Source: Actinomycetes bacterium (lineage in GTDB: Bacteria > Actinomycetota > Actinomycetes > Mycobacteriales > Mycobacteriaceae). From it: DNA of 23,579 nucleotides. The notes beneath the pieces are model-generated. The model did no database searches, was not told where the DNA came from, and saw nothing but the letters and a program-made list of their open reading frames with translations. Where the stretch lies: positions 1-23,579 of the forward strand of contig JAEYMI010000027.1 of assembly GCA_023461275.1 (NCBI GenBank), given 5' to 3'. Positions within the stretch are counted from its first letter, which is position 1; each line of letters opens with the position of its first letter. The position numbers and the translations under genes were made by a program. Of the stretch, positions 8,401-14,278 are shown piece by piece.

Positions 8401-11276
8401 CGTCGGGCTACTCGACCGGCGGTAATGCTGATCGAGTAGGCACCGAGCGGAGCGAGGCGCCGTATCGAGATCACACCGTCGGCGAGATCGTCGTCCGTCG
8501 GGAATGGGCTATCCCGCAGTGGCTTTCGTTCAATACCCCGCCGACGCTGGAACCGTTCGCCAGCGTGCCCGTCGACTCCGTGGCGTACCTGACGTTCACC
8601 TCCGGCACCACCGGCGCACCCAAGGGGGTGGCGGTCACCCATCGTGGGCTGCTGCCGTGGGTGCAGTCGGTCACCGACGCCGCGCAGGTCACCGCTGACA
8701 GCCGGGTGCTGCACAACTACAGCGTCGTCTTCGACGCGCATCTCATCGAGGTCATCCCCACCCTGGCCGCCGGCGCCACCATCGTGGTGTGCCCGCCGGA
8801 GATCATCGGCGGCAACGAACTTCGCGCGCTGCTCGAAACCCGCGAGATCAGCACCTTCTTCAGCACGCCGTCGGTGCTGGCGACCGTGGAGAGCCCGGGC
8901 GGCGGCACCGACCTGCAGGCGCTGAAAACTGTTGTGGTGGGCGGGGAATCGCTCAGTCCGGCGTTGGCTGCGCCGTGGGCCGTGAGTCGACGGCTGGTCA
9001 ACTTCTACGGGCCCACCGAAACCACCGTCGCGGTCACCGGCGACGCCCCCGTCGACGTCGACCGCCCGATCACCATCGGCACACCGTTGGCTGCGGTCAC
9101 CGCGCACGTCCTCGACGCCCGACTACGACCGATGCCGGCCAACGCGATCGGCGAGCTCTACATCGCCGGACCGTCGTTGGCGCGCGGCTACGTCGGCCAA
9201 AGTGGCCAGACGGCAACACGATTCGTCGCCGACCCGTTCACGTCCGGCGCGCGGATGTATCGCACCGGCGACCGCGTACACCGCGCGTCCGACGGCCGAC
9301 TGGTGATCCACGGCCGCGTCGACGAGCAGATCAAACTGCACGGCATCCGCATCGAACCCGCCGAGATCAATACCGCGCTGCTGCGGATTCCCGGTGTGCG
9401 CGACGCCTACACCGCGCTCGCGCCCGACCATGCCGGCGAGCAGGTGCTGGTGTCGTGGATCGTCACCCACGACGTCGTGCGCAGCGGTGCGATGTCCGGC
9501 GATGCGATCCGGAGTCGGCTGCGGGAATTCCTGCCGCGCACATACCTTCCCACCGCAGTGGTGCCCGTCGACGCGTTTCCGCTGACCGCCAATGGCAAGG
9601 TCGATCATCGGGCGCTGCCGGATTGGCGCGCCGCGTCGTTGGGTGGGATTGCTGCCAACGACCTGGAAGAGGTTGTGCTCAAGCACTTCCGGGCTGCTCT
9701 GGGGGCCGAATCGATCGGCGTGCGGGACAACTTCTTCACCCTCGGTGGCGACTCGTTGCGCGCCGTCGAAGCTGCCGGTGCGATCGAACGTGAGATCGGG
9801 CGGCTGGTTCCGGTACGACTGTTCTTCGATTACTCCACCGCCCGCGCGCTGGCCGGGGTGCTCACCGAGGAATCGACCTACAACTCGGCGGTGGCCACCA
9901 TGGTGCCCGCCGACGTCGACGGCCCCGTCCCGATGGCACCGTTCCAGGCCCGATTCTGGTTCTTGCACAGCGCTTTTCCGACGTCGCCGGCGTACCTGGT
10001 GCCGATGTTCCTGCCGACACCGGCTGATGCCTCCCGCGAGGAGGTGGCCGGCGCGGTCAACGCGCTGGTGATACGACACGACACGCTGCGCACCATCTAC
10101 GCCAACGGCGCCAGCGGGCCGACGATGCAGATCCTCGACAGCCTGGAGCTCGACCTGCCGGAGATCGACCCGCATGACTCCGACGCCGTACACCGGCATC
10201 TCACAACACCTTTCGACCTCAGTGCGCAACCGCCGGTGCGGGTGGCGTTCATTGAGGGGCACGGTGTTGATGGACCGAGTGGTGTGGGTCGTGGCGTGTT
10301 CCTGGTGGTGCATCACCTGATTGCCGACCGTGAGTCGGTGGTGATCCTGCAGCGCGAGCTGGCCGCGCTGCTGCGTGGGGAGACGCTGCCCGAGCTGGGC
10401 TACACCTACGCCGACACCGCGCGCTGGCACATCGACCTGCTGCACGGTCTGCGACCGGAACTGCTCGAGTTCTGGGAACGCCAACTGCGTGGCTTCGGCG
10501 CAATGGAGTTGTCGCGCACACCCATTGAGGATCCGACGCAGCGTCCGCCGATCATCACCGTCGACAAGGTGTACCACCACGGCTTCACGCTCACCCATGA
10601 GCAGCACGTCGGTATCTCCGACGTCGCACGACGCCTGGGCGCCACCGAGTTTCACGTGCTGCATGCCGCGCTGGCGTTGACGATCGCGGCGCAGGCCAAC
10701 ACCGACGACGTGCTCGTGGTGGCACCCACTACGCTGCGTCATCGACTGCGTGGCGGCGACCTGGTGGGCGCGTTCATCACCGGAGTTCTGTTGCGCACCA
10801 CGCTGACTGCCGACGCCGACGCCGACGGATTCGTGCAGTCGATCAAGAACAACGACGTCATCTGCTTCGACAATGCGCTGATCCCCGTCGAAGAGATCGG
10901 CATGCGCATCGACTTCACCAAGTTGATCCCCGGACACCTGCCCGTGCAGGTCGGTTTCACCTACGACGTCGTCGACGATCTGTACCCGCTGGTCACCGAC
11001 GACGAGCCCAGTGCCGCGCTCAGTGAGCTGGAATTGCATGTGACAGCGGCACGTTCGGCCACCGAGACGCAGCTGGTGTTCGGGTGCGCCGACCCGCTGG
11101 TGCGTTCCGAGGACGGCTGGATGCTCATCGAGCGGTTCCGGATCGCGCTCGACATGCTGCTCGCCGGTGGGGTCATCGACTACGGCCGGCTGCGCCTCTC
11201 GTCGGACCGGCCGGTGCCCGGCGGACCGGAGGACCGGTTCGCCCGGCTGGCTGGGGTTGCGCCGCTCGTGGAGTAG
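5430..11276 (+). CDS. Non-ribosomal peptide synthetase, C-(A'-C' remnant)-A-PCP-C
   Basis: The product is about 1948 residues. Domain 1 is condensation (about 8-440) with the active-site motif HHLSYDG at 137-143. Residues about 476-900 look like the end of an adenylation domain (PGIVGEVLL, like motif A6; EYAGHVDDVIDLG, like A8) followed by a C-domain lobe lacking HHxxxDG. The functional A domain has A3 TFTSGTTGAPKG (Ser1058), A5 NFYGPTETT (1191), A7 YRTGD (1277) and A10 NGKVD (Lys1390). A carrier domain has LGGDS (Ser1442). A last condensation domain has HHLIADR (His1628, Asp1633). There is no thioesterase or reductase. My hand alignment of the A pocket gives roughly D-A-I-F-V-G-F-V-A-K: an alpha-amino acid with a hydrophobic side chain is plausible but unproven. 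The ATG at 5430 is preferred over the TTG at 5382 because residue similarity begins at LPLTDGQRAIW; the ribosome site is weak. Repeat-derived peptides are inserted at 460-475 and about 983-1015. Confidence 0.9.
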   Translation: MTVPSPQALPLTDGQRAIWLAGRARPTENFMVSQVTDIVGPADADQLAAAVAREMAALTIASVHYSDDQQPAVMQPGLYSAEPDRVDFRDETDPEAAAWSWIDAREHAPVVFADGATRYSAILTIGDERHLIYCQGHHLSYDGYSAGVVASLQGALYSAASRGDELPALPAVDLGVALREEGTYRHSSDLPADRAYWKRATAGAHAVASMSGRYRAASSRGVVREDVISADLVERLGWLSERTERSLSSVLGAAILGFQARITGATDQTMLFPVTARVTPEQLGSPVPHSNMVPLRVEVGECTTAAELLAGTSSAIRGALRHQRYRYEDIVAELGPRETRALCGPRGIDAPQLNLMLFDHGITFDGCAATYKVFNIGPIDDVAYLVYYGGAHRDLSTLRIGFRANPDRYTDAELDEIQMRLHRWVFTFVTALLDESRTPVHDLPVLSYDEEQGLEGVIDADRVASERSEAAYRDHRRAIIVDPHGHRMLPPGIVGEVLLSPPDGQDGEFSASGHRARWKPETISTGTPVLEYAGHVDDVIDLGDNTVDLYALDDLVQSYPSVAAAASTWALGELTIHVALHPKSPADIRQLLTEHLIRALPRAVRPDRLELLDSTYLGVVTALRITRRGANGAAPLEIAARGSSVVIPGVDLTPARASVVYAETSVPLRAVADANRMTLVHTALAAYVGYAGGARDLVVGTPDPAASNRFAPTDALAAHTDIPLPLRSQIRPDMTFSAALESVTLADNATRDDALRRAAAEVDVLDVHLTATARPTYALNLADLGETPHPPAVPYGLDFQIVPDSDAGVALRLRYPTSAVDAARADEIVGAVAGLVESGLADPTRTIGELLAGQPVVDDSPAAAATLGEILEAALVEHRDSVALEDFSASSPVQLTYGDLAVAAGEVARELLARGVGPGDVVALHLGRSAYSVICTVAAAWVGAAFVQLNPDDPVDRKLAVIGESGARVVLGWQAGELPGLEGLDTPSASASGYSTGGNADRVGTERSEAPYRDHTVGEIVVRREWAIPQWLSFNTPPTLEPFASVPVDSVAYLTFTSGTTGAPKGVAVTHRGLLPWVQSVTDAAQVTADSRVLHNYSVVFDAHLIEVIPTLAAGATIVVCPPEIIGGNELRALLETREISTFFSTPSVLATVESPGGGTDLQALKTVVVGGESLSPALAAPWAVSRRLVNFYGPTETTVAVTGDAPVDVDRPITIGTPLAAVTAHVLDARLRPMPANAIGELYIAGPSLARGYVGQSGQTATRFVADPFTSGARMYRTGDRVHRASDGRLVIHGRVDEQIKLHGIRIEPAEINTALLRIPGVRDAYTALAPDHAGEQVLVSWIVTHDVVRSGAMSGDAIRSRLREFLPRTYLPTAVVPVDAFPLTANGKVDHRALPDWRAASLGGIAANDLEEVVLKHFRAALGAESIGVRDNFFTLGGDSLRAVEAAGAIEREIGRLVPVRLFFDYSTARALAGVLTEESTYNSAVATMVPADVDGPVPMAPFQARFWFLHSAFPTSPAYLVPMFLPTPADASREEVAGAVNALVIRHDTLRTIYANGASGPTMQILDSLELDLPEIDPHDSDAVHRHLTTPFDLSAQPPVRVAFIEGHGVDGPSGVGRGVFLVVHHLIADRESVVILQRELAALLRGETLPELGYTYADTARWHIDLLHGLRPELLEFWERQLRGFGAMELSRTPIEDPTQRPPIITVDKVYHHGFTLTHEQHVGISDVARRLGATEFHVLHAALALTIAAQANTDDVLVVAPTTLRHRLRGGDLVGAFITGVLLRTTLTADADADGFVQSIKNNDVICFDNALIPVEEIGMRIDFTKLIPGHLPVQVGFTYDVVDDLYPLVTDDEPSAALSELELHVTAARSATETQLVFGCADPLVRSEDGWMLIERFRIALDMLLAGGVIDYGRLRLSSDRPVPGGPEDRFARLAGVAPLVE
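6807..6854 (+). repeat. Dispersed repeat (family A) inside the NRPS frame, copy 1
   Basis: These 48 bases run from GCTGATCGAGTAG through GAGCGGAGCGAG to CGTATCGAGATCAC. They match the intergenic copies at 11380, 17398 and 22530 and the coding copy at 8427. Read in the NRPS frame they encode ADRVASERSEAAYRDH (residues 460-475), between the first C domain and the degenerate A segment. The length is a multiple of three and there is no stop in the used frame. Confidence 0.85.
8376..8420 (-). repeat. Dispersed repeat (family A) inside the NRPS frame, inverted copy
   Basis: On the minus strand these bases read GCCGGTCGAGTAG...GCGTATCGAGACC, the family A ends in the expected order. On the plus strand they encode part of GLDTPSASASGYSTGG (from about residue 983) between adenylation motifs A2 and A3. 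It lies 6 bases upstream of a forward copy, so the two can pair in the mRNA. Confidence 0.75.
8427..8474 (+). repeat. Dispersed repeat (family A) inside the NRPS frame, copy 2
   Basis: These 48 bases match the copy at 6807-6854 closely. In the same frame they encode ADRVGTERSEAPYRDH (residues 1000-1015), 12 of 16 residues or more identical to copy 1. It sits in the loop between adenylation motifs A2 (FVQLNPDDP) and A3, a position where extra length is tolerated. Confidence 0.85.
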
Positions 11277-11312
11277 ATGGCCTCGATCTACCGCTCGCCC
11301 GGCTGTTTGTGC

Positions 11313-11430
11313 TGGCCTCGGTATATCGCTCGCCCAGGGGCTCGCGGCACTCGACCAGCGTTCGGTGCTGGCATTTCATGCTGGTCGAGTAGGCCCGGTC
11401 GCGCAGCGAGCGGACCGTATCGAGGCCACC
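11313..11430. repeat. Family A repeat pair, inverted (11313-11359) then forward (11380-11430)
   Basis: The first copy reads TGGCCTCGGTATATCGCTCG...CGACCAGC, that is the family on the minus strand. The second reads GCTGGTCGAGTAGG...CGAGCGGACCGTATCGAGGCC on the plus strand. A shorter inverted piece precedes them at 11278-11302, starting 2 bases after the NRPS stop. The head-to-head arrangement resembles the pair inside the NRPS at 8376-8474. Confidence 0.75.
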
Positions 11431-11442
11431 GGGCCACCGCAT

Positions 11443-11508
11443 AGAAACCCCCGATCTCGCGAGAAACACTCCGCGTGCGCAGTGTTTCTGGCGATATGGG
11501 GGGTTTCT
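11443..11508 (+). terminator. Long hairpin after the NRPS, probable terminator
   Basis: Arms of 28 bases (11443-11470 and 11481-11508) pair with three mismatches around the 10-base loop CCGCGTGCGC. The outer ten pairs, AGAAACCCCC with GGGGGTTTCT, and the inner nine, AGAAACACT with AGTGTTTCT, are perfect. It is followed by GTTTGG, a weak T-tract. It probably ends NRPS transcription and could also act on the other strand. It may be a member of a second dispersed hairpin family. Confidence 0.55.
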
Positions 11509-11700
11509 GTTTGGCCGGACGCCGAGAGTCACTCTCGGTGCGCTTGGCGTCGCGCGGTGTCATTCGAGTAGGTGAATCCGATGGGGGCTTGGTCGTTTGG
11601 CTCAATTCGCTGGTTGGGCGTGTGACGATGGAGCGCGAGTGCAGCGTTGCGTTCACTTTCGTGGCGTAACCACCCGATCCGTCTGATCTGAGGAGCACCC

Positions 11701-13371
11701 ATGACCGCAGAGCAGCTACAGCCGTCCCGGCGCGAGCGGCGTTGTCGACGACAACGTCACCTGACCGCCGCGGTCATCACGCTGACGGGCGTCGGGCTGC
11801 TTGGCGGGGTCGTCGACGGGGTTGGTGCGGCGAATGCGGTTGATCCGGGCACCCTGCGGTCGAACTGCATCTTCTCGTCGGAAACTGAACGGGCACAGAA
11901 CATTCAGACATGTCTTGTGGCATCGCCGTCGATGAAATCTCAGGTGATCATCAAGGTGCGCCCCTCCGACCAGGAGGCCGGCGGCGACGAACAGGGCGTC
12001 TACCTTCTCGGCGGCCCGGTGACGTCCGGCACCACGCTTGGTGAGGCGTTCGGCAGCAGCTACAACCTGGTGGTTGTGCTCGGCGGCGTCGATGCCTATT
12101 CGACGAACTGGCGCGGAATCCCGTTGGATGCCAAGGGAAATCCGCTCACGAATCTCACCGGAGGTCTCTACACGCCGCGGTGGGAGGACTTCATCGCCGA
12201 CGAACTGCCCGGCTATCTGCAGACCAACTTCGACGTCGACCCGACGAACAACGCGATCGTCGGACTGTCGGAATCCGGTGGGCAGGCAGTGAATCTCGCG
12301 CTCAAGCATCCCGACCTCTTCAAAGTTGTGCTCGCGATCTCCGGCTACTACCACACCGACAATCCGCTTGGCTGGTTCCTGATCCCGGAGGTGCTGCGAG
12401 AGGTGGCCGGTGTCTCCAATGCGTCCACCGCCATGTGGGGCAATCCCTTTGCGCGGGATAATGATTGGGCAGTCAACGATGTCTCGAAGAACATCCGGCT
12501 CAGCAAGGCCAACGACCAGACGATCCTGCTGGTGGCCGGCAACGGGCGACTGCGGTCGTGGGATGAGTTCCGCGAGCTCTGGAGTGCCGGCGGCATCCGC
12601 AATGTGGTCGGCAGTATTGCGCTCGAGATGTTGTCGGCGTTGTCGGCGCGGTTGATCAGGGTGATGGCCGTGCTGCGGGGTCTGCCGGTGCAGGTTGCCA
12701 TCTCCGACGGCGCGCACTCGGTGGTGCACTGGACTGAGGATCTGCCGTCGTACGTGGCGTTCGTCGAATCCGGGTTGGCGAAGTATCGGACTGGTGGGCA
12801 AGGGGTTTCGGTGTCTGGAGTGTCGGTGTCTGGGGTGTCGGTGCCGGGGTTGTCTGTGGCGGGGGTGTCGTCGGTGGGGGTGTCGGCGCTGGGTGGTGCG
12901 GCTGGGGTCGCGGCGTCGTCCGTGGTGTCGGTGGCTTCTGGAGATGTGGCTGAGTCTGCGACTGTGCCTTCGGGGACTGCCGGTGCTGCAGCGGAGAGTG
13001 CTGCGGCGGGGAGTGCGGAGGCGAGTTCGGGGGCGTCGGTTGCGTCGGGGTCGGTGGGACCGGGGTCGGTGCCGGGGGCGTCTGCGCCGGCGGTGCCTGC
13101 GCCATCGGGATCAGAGCCATCGGCGCCGCTGTCGTCGGTGCCGGACTCGCCGTCGGTGCCGACTGCCCCAGCCGGGACGACGTCGCAAAAGCCGCAGGTC
13201 ACGGGTGCAGAGGCCGGTTCCGGTTCTGGTGCGGTGAGTGGGTCTGATGGTGGTTCGGGGAGTGGGGCGGTCGGTGGTGCTGCTGGGTCGGAGGGTTCGT
13301 CGGCTGGGTCGGGTGGCGGTGGGGCCGACGGGAGCGCAGCGGGTGGGCCGGGGGCGTCGTCGAATCCGTAG
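11701..13371 (+). CDS. Antigen-85-like mycolyltransferase/esterase with low-complexity tail
   Basis: The product is 556 residues. A signal peptide (Arg-rich start, then LTAAVITLTGVGLLGG) is probably cleaved after AANA46. The catalytic domain (about 50-360) parallels antigen 85/corynebacterial mycolyltransferases: LVASPSM, GVYLLGGP, GLSESGG with nucleophile Ser190, AMWGNPFARDNDWAVND, VAGNG, and GAHSVVHW with catalytic His339. The acid residue is uncertain (Asp288, Glu289 or Glu292). Such enzymes transfer mycolate to trehalose or arabinogalactan outside the membrane. Residues about 367-556 are a Ser/Gly/Ala/Val/Pro tail that begins with SGVSV-type repeats; this is not usual for antigen 85 and could be a wall-spanning or surface-display segment. 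The ATG has a good GAGGAG site. It appears to be transcribed alone and ends in a hairpin shared with the convergent minus-strand cassette. Confidence 0.82.
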   Translation: MTAEQLQPSRRERRCRRQRHLTAAVITLTGVGLLGGVVDGVGAANAVDPGTLRSNCIFSSETERAQNIQTCLVASPSMKSQVIIKVRPSDQEAGGDEQGVYLLGGPVTSGTTLGEAFGSSYNLVVVLGGVDAYSTNWRGIPLDAKGNPLTNLTGGLYTPRWEDFIADELPGYLQTNFDVDPTNNAIVGLSESGGQAVNLALKHPDLFKVVLAISGYYHTDNPLGWFLIPEVLREVAGVSNASTAMWGNPFARDNDWAVNDVSKNIRLSKANDQTILLVAGNGRLRSWDEFRELWSAGGIRNVVGSIALEMLSALSARLIRVMAVLRGLPVQVAISDGAHSVVHWTEDLPSYVAFVESGLAKYRTGGQGVSVSGVSVSGVSVPGLSVAGVSSVGVSALGGAAGVAASSVVSVASGDVAESATVPSGTAGAAAESAAAGSAEASSGASVASGSVGPGSVPGASAPAVPAPSGSEPSAPLSSVPDSPSVPTAPAGTTSQKPQVTGAEAGSGSGAVSGSDGGSGSGAVGGAAGSEGSSAGSGGGGADGSAAGGPGASSNP

Positions 13372-13432
13372 GAAGTGGGGCGGCTGGCGGATGGAACTGA
13401 CCACCTGGTGGCCTCTGGGGCCGTTTGGTAGC

Positions 13433-13469
13433 CCGCCCTCTCGGTCAACTGCAACAACCGAGAGGGCGG
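13433..13469. terminator. Bidirectional terminator between convergent genes
   Basis: A perfect 13-bp stem, CCGCCCTCTCGGT (13433-13445) with ACCGAGAGGGCGG (13457-13469), has an 11-base loop. It lies between the 3' end of the esterase gene (13371) and the 3' end of the minus-strand zinc-ribbon gene (13511), so it can terminate transcription from both sides. Confidence 0.75.
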
Positions 13470-13510
13470 CGTTGAACCAACAGGTGAAGTTCCTTCCGTG
13501 ATTACAATGG

Positions 13511-13627
13511 TCAAACTCGAATCGTCTTGCCGCAGTTGCCGCACTTCATCAGACCGTGCCGGGCCACCCGTACTCCTACGAAGGTGTATCGGCAATACGG
13601 GCAAGTGAGAGTTGGGACAGATGGCAT
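13511..13627 (-). CDS. 38-residue zinc-ribbon microprotein
   Basis: The minus-strand ATG (13627-13625) follows GAGGAAACTGAA, giving a GAGG ribosome site at good spacing. The product has two CxxC knuckles: CPYC at 9-12 and CGNC at 29-32, spaced as in a small zinc ribbon, and ends GKTIRV. Charged and aromatic residues between the knuckles (RYTFVGVRVARHG) are typical of such folds. It may bind nucleic acid or a protein partner; no function can be named. It is the last gene of the minus-strand cassette headed by the sigma-like gene and faces the terminator at 13433-13469. The spacing from the preceding microprotein gene (166 bases) means it could have its own promoter. Confidence 0.72.
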   Translation of the reverse strand: MPSVPTLTCPYCRYTFVGVRVARHGLMKCGNCGKTIRV

Positions 13628-13793
13628 TTCAGTTTCCTCTTCTGCTTGATGTCAATGCGGCTGCATTAACGGTTGATGGCAACAAGTCTCACCTCTCATG
13701 GGCGGCACTGGACAGTCAGCATGCCGGGTGAGTGCGATGGCTGTGGCTGGATTGCTTCCCCTAGATCCAGCGCCAGTACACTTCTGTTGCCTT

Positions 13794-13997
13794 CTATCTT
13801 TTTTCGGTGACTGTCGTGTTCGGATGCCGACGGGCGGTCGCGGAAGTGACGTACCGTCCCGTAATTGCGCTGCGATGATGGGTTCCGGCACTGCGATTGC
13901 CCCCGTGCTCGGTAACGGTCGTACGGGGATTTCGCGCCGCAGTTCCCTGCGTGACATATCGGCCGGTGATTGCGCTGCGCGCGTGTCCTTTTGTCAT
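13794..13997 (-). CDS. 67-residue protein with a duplicated RSAITGRYVT...TTVTE motif
   Basis: The minus-strand ATG (13997-13995) follows AAAGGA by a few bases, so it is preferred over the TTG at 14039. The protein contains the same 23-residue block twice, RSAITGRYVT-(x)-TAARNPRTTVTE and RSAITGRYVT-(x)-TARRHPNTTVTE, separated by about 13 residues. Each block is basic and hydrophilic. I recognise this block from small hypothetical proteins of actinobacteria and phages, which normally have one copy; this is recall, not a search. There is no membrane segment or Cys. It lies downstream of the sigma-like gene and the 56-residue ORF on the same strand. The function is unknown. Confidence 0.7.
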   Translation of the reverse strand: MTKGHARSAITGRYVTQGTAARNPRTTVTEHGGNRSAGTHHRSAITGRYVTSATARRHPNTTVTEKR

Positions 13998-14107
13998 TTT
14001 TGTTCCTTTGGTCGACCGACTCGGGTTTGAGTCGGACAACTACTACTAAGTGCTGCGCGTGGACAAACTCCTGAAAGTATTCTCAGAATTCTTGTGGTCA
14101 GTTCAAG

Positions 14108-14278
14108 TCAGCTGCGATTCCTAGCCCTCTTTGCGTCATTCGATGATTTTGCGGCAGCACGTTCCACCATAGAACGGCCTTGTTCGAGTGGTACGGACCG
14201 TCGTGCCGCCCGAGCGGATTGCGTTCCAAGAGAAGATCTTTCGATCAGTTGATGGATGCTGTACGGCGACGTGTTCAT
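14108..14278 (-). CDS. 56-residue basic microprotein coupled to the sigma-like gene
   Basis: The ATG at 14278-14276 overlaps the TGA of the sigma-like gene (ATGA, 14278-14275) and is preceded by AGGAAGG, a strong ribosome site inside the upstream gene. The product is rich in Arg, Ser and Ala (QSARAARRSVPLEQGRSMVE, ending KRARNRS), probably one or two amphipathic helices, without Cys or a membrane segment. The overlap means it is made together with the sigma-like protein, so an anti-sigma, co-activator or stabilising role is possible; this is inference from position only. I recognise no family. Confidence 0.6.
   Translation of the reverse strand: MNTSPYSIHQLIERSSLGTQSARAARRSVPLEQGRSMVERAAAKSSNDAKRARNRS

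Larger units (their letters stand above)
11277..11700. other. Repeat-rich intergenic region between NRPS and esterase
   Basis: The 424 bases hold a partial inverted family A repeat at 11278-11302, a full inverted copy at 11313-11359, a forward copy at 11380-11430, and a 28-bp-arm hairpin at 11443-11508. The last 190 bases must carry the promoter of the esterase, whose ribosome site is GAGGAG about 8 bases before its ATG. I see no convincing -35/-10 pair and no gene. Confidence 0.6.

Noticed and set aside
5442..11039. Long open frames on the minus strand opposite the NRPS (5442-7586 and 9123-11039, up to 714 codons)
   Set aside because: They are Arg/His-rich shadows of a GC-rich coding sequence; the plus frame has complete NRPS motifs throughout.
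12348..13604. 418-codon minus-strand frame opposite the esterase tail
   Set aside because: Its Pro/Ala/Asp-rich sequence is the complement of the low-complexity tail, and it would overlap the terminator and the zinc-ribbon gene.
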